64,000 nt of DNA from Lachnospiraceae bacterium (lineage in GTDB: Bacteria > Bacillota > Clostridia > Lachnospirales > Lachnospiraceae). Location of the stretch: contig JABZIZ010000012.1 in NCBI GenBank assembly GCA_015258065.1, forward strand, positions 1-64,000. The letters run 5' to 3'. Below, one piece after another: positions 15,364 through 24,503 of this stretch; within the stretch, counting starts at the first letter, position 1; the number at the start of each line of letters is the position of its first letter. The translations under genes and the position numbers were made by a program. A model generated the notes under the pieces. That model was not told the origin of the DNA. It was given only the letters and a program-made list of their open reading frames with translations, and did not search any database.

Positions 15364-16857
15364 TTAAATATCCGCGCGGTGAAGTTCCGCCTCCAGGAAT
15401 TCGTTCTTTGCCTCTTCTTTCTTGTCCGCAATTCTCTTCTGCACCTTCACCATTTCTTCCTTCGTAAGTTTGCAGTCCTTCATGGCAACCAGTGTGATAA
15501 ACCAACCGACGATCGGAAGTCCGTACATTGCACACAGAGTGATCGTAAGCACTCCGGTCGTCGTGGGATCTCCGGGCTGAGGGACAGTCTTCGTGTATCC
15601 GATGGTCGCTACAGCTGCTGTTGCGATCACAGCGCCAAAAGAGGAGATGATCTTATCGATCAGACTATAAACTCCCGATACCACTGCAGGAGCATATCTT
15701 CCGCTTCGATCCAATTCATAATCGATGGTATCCGCCATAAAGGAAGCATTTGCGGTAGTGACACACATCTTGCATCCGTTCAGGGCAAAATTCAGTACAA
15801 CGTAAATGATCATCGTAAGTCCGGGTCTTGCAACCGTCTTCGGATCGATCACCAGGAAAAATACGGAAAGAGCACCGGATAAAACCATGCAGATAATCGT
15901 CCAGTCTACAATGGCCTTCTTACTGCCATAACGCCCCGCATATTTGGCGCCGCCGGCAGCAAACAGAATCGCCGGGATCATGGCAACCATACCGAGAATG
16001 GTACTCATCGCCATGTTGCCGATCACAATGCCGTAGAGCATGGTTGTGATGATGCTCTGGGTTGCGGTCACCTGTGCCAGTTTGTCCGAAGAAGCGGCTG
16101 CGATGTAACTCTGCAACGGTTTGTTATGGCGAACCACCTCGATCATATCCTTTATTTTAAGAGGCTCTACCCTCTTCGTTCCCCTAAAGTTCTCCACCTT
16201 ATCAATATCACTAATGCCGACGCAACAGAGAACATTCCCAAAGAAAGCCAGAATTAAAACAAAACGAACCGTCATTTTGAGGTAAAGTGCATTGAAGGTA
16301 CCGCCTGCCAGGCGAAGAATCACAATATTGAACACCAGACCGAGCACTGTAGGAATCACATAATTGAATGCGGTCATCCAGACGCCGATCGTAGGTCTTT
16401 GCCTGGGATCATTACTAAGCATGGGCGGAATCGTCTGAATCGTCATGTTGATGATTGTGTAACCAAGGATATAGAAGATATAAAGGACGATGAAAGCAGG
16501 AGTCCCGAGTCCCTTACCAACCAAAAGGTCAAACATCAGGAACAGGGAAACCGCTTCAATGAAAAAGCCGCTCATAATCAGAATTCTGAGTTTGCCGTAC
16601 TTTGTATTCACTCTGTCATAGACAAATGCAAACATCGTATCCGTGAGTGCATCCAGAATTCTGGTGGCAGTCAGGATCACTCCGATCAGGGCCGTGCTGA
16701 CTCCGAACCCGACACTGGCTGCATAACTCGACTGATTCATCAGCATAAAAACGCTGGAACCGCAGAATGCATTCGCAGCAAATAAGACAATCTGCCATAA
16801 TTTTGCACGACGGTAAGCGACTCCGTCAATTTCACTTTGTGTAAGTTTGTTTGCCAT
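15364..16857 (-). CDS. GPH-family sugar:cation symporter (MelB/UidB-like)
   Basis: The membrane carrier of about 497 residues has around twelve hydrophobic segments. The GPH signature is near residues 65-90: ILDALTDTMFAFVYDRVN followed by KYGKLR. Relatives move melibiose, xylosides or glucuronides with Na+ or H+. It is the first gene of the minus-strand operon leading into GH2, GH1, GH43, the epimerase-like gene and GH78, so it most likely imports the glycosides that these enzymes cut. I start at MANKLTQ (ATG 16855-16857); GGAGGG lies just before it and inside the longer frame. A divergent AraC regulator lies upstream with an inverted repeat in the shared region. Confidence 0.88.
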   Translation of the reverse strand: MANKLTQSEIDGVAYRRAKLWQIVLFAANAFCGSSVFMLMNQSSYAASVGFGVSTALIGVILTATRILDALTDTMFAFVYDRVNTKYGKLRILIMSGFFIEAVSLFLMFDLLVGKGLGTPAFIVLYIFYILGYTIINMTIQTIPPMLSNDPRQRPTIGVWMTAFNYVIPTVLGLVFNIVILRLAGGTFNALYLKMTVRFVLILAFFGNVLCCVGISDIDKVENFRGTKRVEPLKIKDMIEVVRHNKPLQSYIAAASSDKLAQVTATQSIITTMLYGIVIGNMAMSTILGMVAMIPAILFAAGGAKYAGRYGSKKAIVDWTIICMVLSGALSVFFLVIDPKTVARPGLTMIIYVVLNFALNGCKMCVTTANASFMADTIDYELDRSGRYAPAVVSGVYSLIDKIISSFGAVIATAAVATIGYTKTVPQPGDPTTTGVLTITLCAMYGLPIVGWFITLVAMKDCKLTKEEMVKVQKRIADKKEEAKNEFLEAELHRADI

Positions 16858-16895
16858 GATACCCTCCATCTTGTAAGTGAATCAATTCTTTATAG

Positions 16896-16920
16896 AATGA
16901 TGTTAATTCAAATCATCATT
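16896..16920. promoter_or_regulatory. Candidate operator between the symporter and AraC genes
   Basis: A perfect seven-base dyad (AATGATG 16896-16902, CATCATT 16914-16920) with an 11-base spacer lies 38 bases upstream of the symporter start. The whole 250-base intergenic region is very AT-rich and holds the divergent promoters. No clear -35/-10 pair could be picked for either direction. Binding by the adjacent AraC protein is inference. Confidence 0.35.
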
Positions 16921-17108
16921 TTCTGATAGAATAATACCGTATTGAATAGTTGTTTTTTTCTATTTTCTCTTGCATAATGTAATGAATTTCATTTAAAATT
17001 ATTTTAGTAGAATAATTCTTCTAAGTGTAGGAAAAGATTTACTATCGCCGCTTTGGGATCAAATCTCAGGCACGATGGCAACATTTCTAGGAAGGGAAAC
17101 GGTCAGTC

Positions 17109-18320
17109 ATGCCTATGAACGATGAGAATACAATCGATTTCCATCTTTTTGCAACGCTGATCTCAAACTTACTCAGCATTCATGTTACTTCCGTGACGGA
17201 ACCGGACAAAGACCTGGCTGAATTTGAGAATAAATTCTGTTTCAACGGAAATCTGCAACCGATGTTCAGTGCGCAAGTTCTGCAATTTCTTTTGGAATCC
17301 TCGGATGCGGGCACCCTCTATGAAATTACAGACAAAATGGATGTCAGCCTTCTTTTTTTCCAATTCAAGGGGAGACCTTTTCTGGTCGGACCCTATGTGA
17401 GGAACGAATACAATGATGGGAAGATGCAATCCGTCCTTGCAGAGAGAGGCTTATCCGCTTCGTACTCCCTCTCCCTCAAACTGTACTATACTTCCCTTCC
17501 CCTCCTTTCCGCCTACCATGCCCAAAAGGAAATTGAGGCCTGCATTCTCTCCTTTGCTCCCGCTTCTCCACTCTACTCCTTCCGCAAACTCTACGGCATC
17601 AGTGAAGATAAAAAGCCGGTGGTGCAGTACAAAGAGGAGTCCGTGGATTACAGAACCATCATGAGAAGATACGATTATGAAAATCATTTCCTCAACATGG
17701 TGTCCAGCGGCAATGTCAAGCAGGTGTTGGAGGCCTTTTTAGAAATGGAAAAGGGAGGAAGAAGCGAAGACAAGGGCATGATTTACATGAAAAATCCTCA
17801 GGTTTCCACCTCTATCCTCCGCACCCTCATCCGAAAGGCGGCGGAAAAATCAGGTCTCTCTCCGATCATCATTGACGAAATCACGGAAAGACATGCACAG
17901 ACCTCGATTACCTGCCGCAATACCGCAGAGCTCATCGGACATACCAAGGAGATGATCTTAGAATTAACACAAGCCGTGCATGATCATCTTCACGAAGCCG
18001 GACATTATACCCCGATCATTTCCAAAATGGTGGAACTTGTGAATATGAATTTTAGCGAACCCATTTCTCTCTCCACCATTGCCGAAGAAAACCATGTGTC
18101 CGAGTCTTACCTGTCCAAGCGTTTTAAAAAAGAAACCGGAGAAACCTTCGGCGCCTATCTGTCCAAAAGAAGATGTGAGAAAGCAGCGCAGATGTTAAAG
18201 GAGACCTCCCTGCAGATTCAGGAGATCTCCTCCTATATCGGTTACCCGGATAATAATTATTTCATTAAAGTTTTTCGAAAGCAGTATGGCTGTACACCCA
18301 CGAAATACCGGCAAAGCTAG
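17109..18320 (+). CDS. AraC-family transcriptional regulator, divergent from the glycosidase operon
   Basis: The 403-residue protein ends in two helix-turn-helix motifs of AraC type at about residues 305-400: ISLSTIAEENHVSESYLSKR, then IQEISSYIGYPDNNYFIKVF with the ending FRKQYGCTPTKYR. The roughly 280-residue N-terminal part is not a plain cupin; it resembles sensory halves found in Lachnospiraceae AraC proteins, and its ligand is unknown. It is transcribed away from the symporter operon, which suggests local control of glycoside uptake. GGAAGG precedes the ATG by about a dozen bases. It converges on uxaC with 55 bases between the stops. Confidence 0.88.
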   Translation: MPMNDENTIDFHLFATLISNLLSIHVTSVTEPDKDLAEFENKFCFNGNLQPMFSAQVLQFLLESSDAGTLYEITDKMDVSLLFFQFKGRPFLVGPYVRNEYNDGKMQSVLAERGLSASYSLSLKLYYTSLPLLSAYHAQKEIEACILSFAPASPLYSFRKLYGISEDKKPVVQYKEESVDYRTIMRRYDYENHFLNMVSSGNVKQVLEAFLEMEKGGRSEDKGMIYMKNPQVSTSILRTLIRKAAEKSGLSPIIIDEITERHAQTSITCRNTAELIGHTKEMILELTQAVHDHLHEAGHYTPIISKMVELVNMNFSEPISLSTIAEENHVSESYLSKRFKKETGETFGAYLSKRRCEKAAQMLKETSLQIQEISSYIGYPDNNYFIKVFRKQYGCTPTKYRQS

Positions 18321-18375
18321 AGATCCGTTCTCTACAAATGATGCCTTCTGCCATCTGGTGTACAGAGTGAGGAAA

Positions 18376-19773
18376 CTAAAAACCGAAATATCCTTTGGCG
18401 TTAGAATAGCAGATGCCCTCAATTATTTTCTTCAGGCTGTCTTCCTCACAGGGATATTCTCCCTGCTCTACCCATTCTCCGATCAGCTGACAGAGAATCC
18501 TTCTGAAATATTCATGTCGGGTATAAGAGAGAAAACTTCTGGAGTCGGTCAGCATTCCGACAAAATTTCCAAGCAGGCCAAGATTTGCTAACGTCCTCAT
18601 CTGCCTGCGCATTCCCATCTTGTGGTCGTTGAACCACCATGCACAGCCATGCTGGATCTTGCCCCTTGCGGTATCGTCCTGAAAACAGCCTATCACCGTG
18701 CCGACCATGTCAAAATCGGCAGGATTCAAGGTATAAATAATGGTTTTGGGCAGCCTTTCTTTTTCTGCCAGTGCATTCAGATAGGCTGCCATCTCTGCCG
18801 AAGAACTGTAATTATAAATGGCATCAATGCCGGCATCCGGCCCCAGTTCTGCAAAAATTTTCCCGTTGAGATCCCTGATTACTCCATAGTGCAGCTGCAT
18901 GACAAGATCTCTCTCCGCATAGGCCTCCCCCATCACAACCATGAAAGCGGTTTTATATTTTCGAATCTCTCGCTCCGAAAGGGTTTTTCCCGCCAGCTTC
19001 TCCCGTACGATGGCATCTACCTCTTCCTGTGTATAAGGCTCGTACAGAATGAAGGGAAGTCCATGGTCCGAAACCCTGCACCCATTCTCCACAAAGAAAT
19101 CCAGACGCTTTTTCAGCGCACGAATCAGGGAAGAAAAGTCGGAAATCTTCTCGGCACTGACCCTTGAGAGCTTTTCCATATATTCTGTAAAATCAGGCTT
19201 TTCGATTTGCAGCGCATGATCCGGCCGAAAAGAAGGCAGAACCTTTGTTGCAAAGTTCTCTTCCCTGAGCTTTCTATGCCACTCCAGAGAATCGGTGGGA
19301 TCGTCCGTGGTACAAATGACCTCTACCCCGGATTGCGCAATCAGCTTCCTTGCAGACACCGATCCGTCCTGCAAGAGGCGCTTGCTAAGATTCCATACCT
19401 CATCTGCTGTTCCCAGGGAGAGAACGCCTTCGTAGCCGAAATACCTTTTGAGCTCCAAATGGCTCCAATGATAGAGCGGGTTTCCAATCGCCGCTTCAAG
19501 CATCCCGGCGTATTCCCGAAACTTTTCCTGGTCCGGCGCCTCTCCCGTAATGTATTTTTCCGCTACTCCGTTGGAGCGCATCGCTCTCCACTTATAATGA
19601 TCGCCTGAGAGCCAAAGCTGTGTTAAATTCTCATACTTTTGATCTTCATAGATTTCCCTTGGACTTAAGTGACAATGATAATCCAGAATCGGCATCTTCT
19701 TCGCATAATCGTGATAAAGATGCTCTGCCGTTTTCGATGTCAGTAAAAAATCCTCATCCATGAATTTTTTCAT
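18376..19773 (-). CDS. uxaC: Glucuronate isomerase
   Basis: UxaC converts D-glucuronate to D-fructuronate (and galacturonate to tagaturonate), the first cytoplasmic step of uronate use. The 465-residue length is standard. The metal motif HxH is His33 and His35 in LDYHCHLSP. The conserved WWFNDHKMGM and TDSRSFLSYTRHEYFRR near the C-terminus are typical. I start at MKKFMDEDF (ATG 19771-19773) with GAAGGGAA upstream; the longer frame has no site. It is the last gene of the uxuA-uxuB-eda-kdgK-uxaC operon, about 105 bases after kdgK. Confidence is high because all pathway partners are adjacent. Confidence 0.95.
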   Translation of the reverse strand: MKKFMDEDFLLTSKTAEHLYHDYAKKMPILDYHCHLSPREIYEDQKYENLTQLWLSGDHYKWRAMRSNGVAEKYITGEAPDQEKFREYAGMLEAAIGNPLYHWSHLELKRYFGYEGVLSLGTADEVWNLSKRLLQDGSVSARKLIAQSGVEVICTTDDPTDSLEWHRKLREENFATKVLPSFRPDHALQIEKPDFTEYMEKLSRVSAEKISDFSSLIRALKKRLDFFVENGCRVSDHGLPFILYEPYTQEEVDAIVREKLAGKTLSEREIRKYKTAFMVVMGEAYAERDLVMQLHYGVIRDLNGKIFAELGPDAGIDAIYNYSSSAEMAAYLNALAEKERLPKTIIYTLNPADFDMVGTVIGCFQDDTARGKIQHGCAWWFNDHKMGMRRQMRTLANLGLLGNFVGMLTDSRSFLSYTRHEYFRRILCQLIGEWVEQGEYPCEEDSLKKIIEGICYSNAKGYFGF

Positions 19774-19878
19774 GTTTATTTCCCTTCTTTGAAAGGAGTA
19801 AAAAGCGCTCCCCTTCACCGGCGGTTCCCGTTGCCTGGATGCCCGACACCTGCGCCACCGCTTGAAACGGCACCTTCA

Positions 19879-20985
19879 TCAGCGCTTTACCCTTGCTCCT
19901 CCGTCCTTCATCAGCGCTTCCACCTCGTCTTTGCTTGCCATGCTGGTATCCCCGGGCGTGGTCATCGCAAGAGCTCCGTGGGCAGCACCGTAATTGACTG
20001 CAATTTCGGCATCCCCCGTCGTCATCAGACCATAAATCAGACCGGAAGCAAAGGAATCTCCTCCTCCTACCCGATCCATGATTTCCAGGCCGTCGTACTT
20101 CTTTGCCAGATAGATTTCTCCACCGTTTCCATAGCAGAGTGCCGTCCAATCGTTGACCGTTGCCGTCTTTACGGTACGAAGTGTAGTCGCCACCGCCTTG
20201 AAGTTCGGATAAACCTTGACCGCCTTCTCAATCATTTTCTTATAGCCGTCAATATTCAGCTCTTTCAGGTTCTTGTCATTGCCTTCGATCTCGAACCCCA
20301 GGCAGGCGGTGAAATCTTCTTCATTGCCGATCATGACATCAATATAGGGAGCGATCTCGCGATTCACCTCTCTTGCTTTCTCGATACCGCCGATGGCATT
20401 CCACATAGAGGGTCTGTAATTCAGATCATAAGAAACGACCGTGCCATATTTCTTTGCCGTCTTAATTGCTTTGGTCACCGTCCTACAGGACTGCTCCGAA
20501 AGCGCCGCATAGATCCCTCCCGTATGCAGCCATCTGACCCCGAGTTCTCCAAAGATATAATCAAAATCAAAATCTTCCGGTGTAGCCTTGGAGATTGCGG
20601 TATTGGCGCGGTCGGAGCAGCCGAGTGCTCCCCTGATGCCGAAACCTCTCTCCGTAAAATTGATCCCGTTTCTACAGGTTCTTCCAATCCCGTCCGTCTT
20701 CATCCACTTGATCAGAGAGGAATCGACTCCCCCCTGAAGGATGAGATCCTCCATCAACCTGCCCACTTCATTCTCTGCGAAGGCGGTAATGATACCAGTG
20801 TGCAGTAAAAAACATTTGCGCAGTCCCCTTGCCACATTGTATTCTCCGCCACCTTCCCAGGCCTGGAATCTTCTTGCCGTGCGGATCCTTCCTTCTCCGG
20901 GGTCGAGACGAAGCATCACTTCTCCCATGGAAACTTCATCATACTTGCAGTCCTTCTCCGGCTTTAAGTTTAATTCTGTTTTCAT
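19879..20985 (-). CDS. kdgK: 2-keto-3-deoxygluconate kinase, PfkB family
   Basis: The 368-residue sugar kinase phosphorylates KDG from mannonate dehydratase to KDPG for the aldolase coded just upstream. PfkB marks are the N-terminal WEGGGEYNVARGL and the C-terminal DRVGGGDSFASG with the catalytic Asp. Its start overlaps the eda stop by one base (TAATG), so the two are translationally coupled. It is longer than many bacterial KdgK proteins by about 30-40 residues, with extra sequence in the middle (GFGIRGALGCSDRANTAISK). Substrate is assigned mainly by context. Cytoplasmic. Confidence 0.9.
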   Translation of the reverse strand: MKTELNLKPEKDCKYDEVSMGEVMLRLDPGEGRIRTARRFQAWEGGGEYNVARGLRKCFLLHTGIITAFAENEVGRLMEDLILQGGVDSSLIKWMKTDGIGRTCRNGINFTERGFGIRGALGCSDRANTAISKATPEDFDFDYIFGELGVRWLHTGGIYAALSEQSCRTVTKAIKTAKKYGTVVSYDLNYRPSMWNAIGGIEKAREVNREIAPYIDVMIGNEEDFTACLGFEIEGNDKNLKELNIDGYKKMIEKAVKVYPNFKAVATTLRTVKTATVNDWTALCYGNGGEIYLAKKYDGLEIMDRVGGGDSFASGLIYGLMTTGDAEIAVNYGAAHGALAMTTPGDTSMASKDEVEALMKDGGARVKR

Positions 20986-21623
20986 TATCCTCTCACCTCC
21001 GCTACGATCCCTGCCGCCTGCCTGGTTAGATCTTTGATTCTGTCAAAATTCCCCGCCTGAATCAGATCTTTTTTGACCATCCAGCTGCCGCCGCAGGCAA
21101 GGATGCGGTCGTATTTCAGATACTCTTTTACGTTGTCTGCATTGATTCCGCCTGTTGGCATAAAGCGAAGACCGACATAGGGCGCCGCCACTGCCTTGAT
21201 GAAAGAAAGACCGCCGGAGGGTTCCGCCGGAAAGAATTTCACGATATCCAGTCCGAAGGAAAGAGCCCTCTCAATATCCGACGGAGTGCAGGTACCGGGA
21301 GTCACCGGCACCCTTTTGTCGATGCAATAAGAAACGACCTCCGGATTCAAACCGGGACTTACGATGAACTGTGCGCCGGCAGCCAGCGCTCTGTCTGCCT
21401 GCTCTACTGTCAGTACGGTTCCGGCTCCGGTCAGCATCTCCGGATAGGTGTTTCTCAAGGTCTCAATCGTCTTTTGTGCCGCCCCTGTGCGGAAGGTCAC
21501 CTCCGCGCACGGCAGTCCACCCGCAATCAGTGCTTCACCAAGCGGCTTCGCATCCTTCTCATCTTCCAAAACAACAACCGGAATGATCCCGATTTGATAG
21601 AATTTTTCAAAGATTTCGTTCAT
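20985..21623 (-). CDS. eda: KDPG aldolase (2-dehydro-3-deoxy-phosphogluconate aldolase)
   Basis: Eda splits KDPG to pyruvate and glyceraldehyde-3-phosphate. The 212-residue protein has the Schiff-base Lys129 in DIVKFFPAE, Glu41 in AEVTFRT, and the phosphate-binding FMPTGGI near residue 174. Size fits the trimeric class I family exactly. It lies 36 bases after uxuB and shares one base with kdgK. A 4-hydroxy-2-oxoglutarate side activity is common in the family. There is no doubt about the fold. Confidence 0.95.
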   Translation of the reverse strand: MNEIFEKFYQIGIIPVVVLEDEKDAKPLGEALIAGGLPCAEVTFRTGAAQKTIETLRNTYPEMLTGAGTVLTVEQADRALAAGAQFIVSPGLNPEVVSYCIDKRVPVTPGTCTPSDIERALSFGLDIVKFFPAEPSGGLSFIKAVAAPYVGLRFMPTGGINADNVKEYLKYDRILACGGSWMVKKDLIQAGNFDRIKDLTRQAAGIVAEVRG

Positions 21624-21659
21624 TTTCCACTCCTCTATCCTGTTTTTCTTTACACGGTC

Positions 21660-23273
21660 TCAAATCTGAGAAGTCACTTTTTTAAGCGCCTTTCGGACCG
21701 AGCCTCTTCCATTTAACATCTCATTCAAGTCAGCCAGTACACGTTCTGCAAGCCCCACTTCATATAGGTTCACACCGAAGATTTTTTCATTGGAAAGAAG
21801 CGGATGCAGCTTCTCCGCCACTGCTTCCTTCCCTTCTTCCAGCTCCCTTCCATAGGGTGCCAGCTCCTCCATCAAAGGGTCCGGACTACAGGCAAAGACC
21901 ACTCCCTCATCCGTTACTCCGCACAGATAACGAATCCATCCGGCAAATACAAAAGGGATAAACGTCAGCTTCGCCGGATCCTTTCCCTCTCTTTGCAGGT
22001 TTTTGATGGTTTCCCCAAAACGAATTGCCAGCTTCTGCGAAGTATCCGTTGCGATCCGCTGCGGTGTATCCGGCATAAAGGGATTGGGCAGGCGAACCTT
22101 TACCACCGTGTCAATGAATTCCTTTGGATGAATGACAACGGGGTCTGTCACCACCGGCAACCCTTCGATATAGCCGATTCCCTGAATGAGTTTCACCAGA
22201 TCCTCATCCTTCATTTCATCTGAAATTTTCTGATAGCCAAGAAGACAGCCGAATATGGCAAGAGCTGTATGCAAGGGATTGAGGCAGGTGCAAACCTTCA
22301 TGCGCTCCACCTTGTCGACTGTTTCTCTGTCGGTAAAGATCACCCCTCGCTTTTCCAGCTCCACTCTTCCATTCGGGAAGGCATCTTCCACTACAAGATA
22401 TCCCGTCTCTTCGGAATTGACGAAGGAGGAAACATAGGTGTTTTTACCGGTCACGACGGGCTCTACATCCTCCAGACGATCTTTCCTGAGCAGATTTTCC
22501 ACCGAGGTATCCGGTCTCGGCGTGATCTTATCAATCATCGTCCAGGGAAAAGACACCTTTTCCCTGTCCTCTACATAAGCACAAAAACCGCCGTCCACGA
22601 GTCCTCTCTCCTCCCAGCCCTGGGCAAAGCAATGAAGAGCGGCATAGAGCTTGTCTCCGTTATGGGAGCAGTTGTCTGTGGATACGAGGGCAATCGGTTT
22701 CTTCTCTGCCAGGTATCTTTCATAGATGAGAGCTGCCACCTTGCCGAGGTAGCTCTTAGCCCCGCCCGGTCCTGCAGCGAGATCCTGTTGTATTCCTAGA
22801 AGCGTCCCTCCCGAAGCATCTGTGACGGCATAGCCCTTCTCCGTGATGGTAAAGGTCGCAAGACGCAGAGAATCCTGTCTGAAAATTTCCTTCAGTCTGT
22901 TCAATTCCGGTTCATTCTCCGAATCCAAAAGAAGCGATTCCGCAATGGAACCGATCACCTTTTTTTCCACACTGCCGTCCGCTTTCAAAACAACCGAGAT
23001 CGAATAATTGTCATTGGGACGGTATTTTTTTTCTATGATTTCATAATCGTAGCCCTCAACCACCGTGATGCCGCGCTTTAGAACGCCCTCCCGAAGCAGA
23101 TCCTCAGCGATGTCCGCATGGAACGCTCTAAAAATATTTCCGGCACCGAAATGCACCCAGAGTGGAGCCTCCCTGGTTTTTTTCACCATCTCCTCACGAT
23201 CGTAGGTCGGAAGCTGATATCCCTTTTCCTCCCACTCTCTTCGATTCTTCAGCCCTTCTTCACTTAGTCTCAT
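21660..23273 (-). CDS. uxuB: Fructuronate reductase (mannitol dehydrogenase family)
   Basis: UxuB reduces D-fructuronate to D-mannonate with NADH. The 537-residue polyol-dehydrogenase protein begins with an NAD-binding segment (VHFGAGNIFRAF). It carries the family's catalytic pattern in RMKVCTCLNPLHTALA, where Lys, Asn and His are conserved, and has STDNCSHNGDKL in the middle. Its start overlaps the stop of uxuA by four bases (ATGA). Between uxuA and eda the assignment as fructuronate rather than tagaturonate reductase is strongly favoured, since no altronate dehydratase is present. Confidence 0.92.
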   Translation of the reverse strand: MRLSEEGLKNRREWEEKGYQLPTYDREEMVKKTREAPLWVHFGAGNIFRAFHADIAEDLLREGVLKRGITVVEGYDYEIIEKKYRPNDNYSISVVLKADGSVEKKVIGSIAESLLLDSENEPELNRLKEIFRQDSLRLATFTITEKGYAVTDASGGTLLGIQQDLAAGPGGAKSYLGKVAALIYERYLAEKKPIALVSTDNCSHNGDKLYAALHCFAQGWEERGLVDGGFCAYVEDREKVSFPWTMIDKITPRPDTSVENLLRKDRLEDVEPVVTGKNTYVSSFVNSEETGYLVVEDAFPNGRVELEKRGVIFTDRETVDKVERMKVCTCLNPLHTALAIFGCLLGYQKISDEMKDEDLVKLIQGIGYIEGLPVVTDPVVIHPKEFIDTVVKVRLPNPFMPDTPQRIATDTSQKLAIRFGETIKNLQREGKDPAKLTFIPFVFAGWIRYLCGVTDEGVVFACSPDPLMEELAPYGRELEEGKEAVAEKLHPLLSNEKIFGVNLYEVGLAERVLADLNEMLNGRGSVRKALKKVTSQI

Positions 23274-24349
23274 GCATCTCTCCTCTCATGGCTCTTTTCG
23301 ATGGCTTCCCAAAGTCCGTTCAGGTAGGTTGCTCCCAGTGCCCTGTCATACAGGCCATAGCCCGGCATGGCAACCTCATCCCAGATCATCCGTCCGTGAT
23401 CCGGGCGGATCGGACCGTCGAAACCGATCTCATAAAGAGCCTTCATGATCTCGTACATATCAAAACTTCCATCGGAGGAAAGATGTGCCGCTTCTTCAAA
23501 ATCAGTAGGGCTGTTGAATTTCAGATTTCTGACATGGGCAAAAAAGATTCTCCCCTTCAAGGAGCGGATCATATCCGGCAGGTCATTTTTTAAATTCGTA
23601 CCATAAGAACCGGAGCAAAAAGTCACTCCATTATGCGGATTATCCACCATTTTCACCATCCGCAGGATATTCTCTTTGTTGATGATGATGCGAGGCAATC
23701 CGAACACGCTCCATGCAGGATCATCCGGATGAATTGCCATACGCATATCATATTCATCGCATACAGGCATGATTTTTTCCAGAAAATACTTCAGATTTCC
23801 GAACAGCTTCTCTTCATCGACCTCTTTGTAAAGAGCAAAGAGGTCCTTCACCCTTTCCATCCTCTCCGGTTCCCACCCCGGCATGATACTGCCGTTCATA
23901 TCTCCCGCAATCGAAGAGAACATTTTTTCCGGATCCAGTTGATCTACCGCCTCCTGTGTGTAGGCAAGTACGGTCGAGCCGTCGGCCCTCTTTCTTGCAA
24001 GTTCCGTCCTCGTCCAGTCAAATACGGGCATGAAGTTATAACAAACCAGATGAATATCTTCCTTGCCAAGATTCCGCAGACTTTCTATATAATGGTCAAT
24101 ATACAGATCCCTGTCCGCTGTTCCTGCCTTAATCGCCTCATGCACATTCACACTCTCAATCCCGGAAATATGCAATCCGGAGGCTTCCACTTCCTCTTTT
24201 AGCGCATGGATCTTCTCCCTGCTCCAGACTTCCCCCGGTGTCGTATCGTAGAGGGTTGTAATCACCCCCTTTACTCCCGGAATCTGTCTGATCTGCTTTA
24301 AAGTCACTGTATCAAACTGCGAGCCATACCAGCGCAATGTCATTTCCAT
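23270..24349 (-). CDS. uxuA: Mannonate dehydratase
   Basis: UxuA removes water from D-mannonate to give 2-keto-3-deoxygluconate. The 359-residue TIM-barrel protein starts with MTLRWYGSQFDTVTLKQIRQ, typical of the family. It contains the metal-site segments ICY-type NFMPVFDWTRTEL, MRMAIHPDDPAW and TFCSGSYG, and the ending IRPDHGRMIW. It is the first gene of the five-gene glucuronate operon and is transcribed away from an AraC-type regulator; a TATACT -10-like box lies about 45 bases upstream. GGAGGG precedes its ATG. Confidence 0.95.
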   Translation of the reverse strand: MEMTLRWYGSQFDTVTLKQIRQIPGVKGVITTLYDTTPGEVWSREKIHALKEEVEASGLHISGIESVNVHEAIKAGTADRDLYIDHYIESLRNLGKEDIHLVCYNFMPVFDWTRTELARKRADGSTVLAYTQEAVDQLDPEKMFSSIAGDMNGSIMPGWEPERMERVKDLFALYKEVDEEKLFGNLKYFLEKIMPVCDEYDMRMAIHPDDPAWSVFGLPRIIINKENILRMVKMVDNPHNGVTFCSGSYGTNLKNDLPDMIRSLKGRIFFAHVRNLKFNSPTDFEEAAHLSSDGSFDMYEIMKALYEIGFDGPIRPDHGRMIWDEVAMPGYGLYDRALGATYLNGLWEAIEKSHERRDA

Positions 24350-24503
24350 TCAATCATCCCTCCTGATGGTTCTCTTTTTTCTGCTTACTATGCTAAAGTA
24401 TAGATTTTCCCATAAAGGAGAACCATAGAACGGTTTGCTCTATATATTGCAAAAGTTGCTGTCCCCTGCTAGCATGAGAAGAAATAAGGAGGAAATCCGG
24501 CAG

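Noticed and set aside
19789..20808. 339-codon plus-strand frame opposite kdgK
   Set aside because: Antisense to kdgK, with Cys/Arg/Ser-rich composition and no motif.
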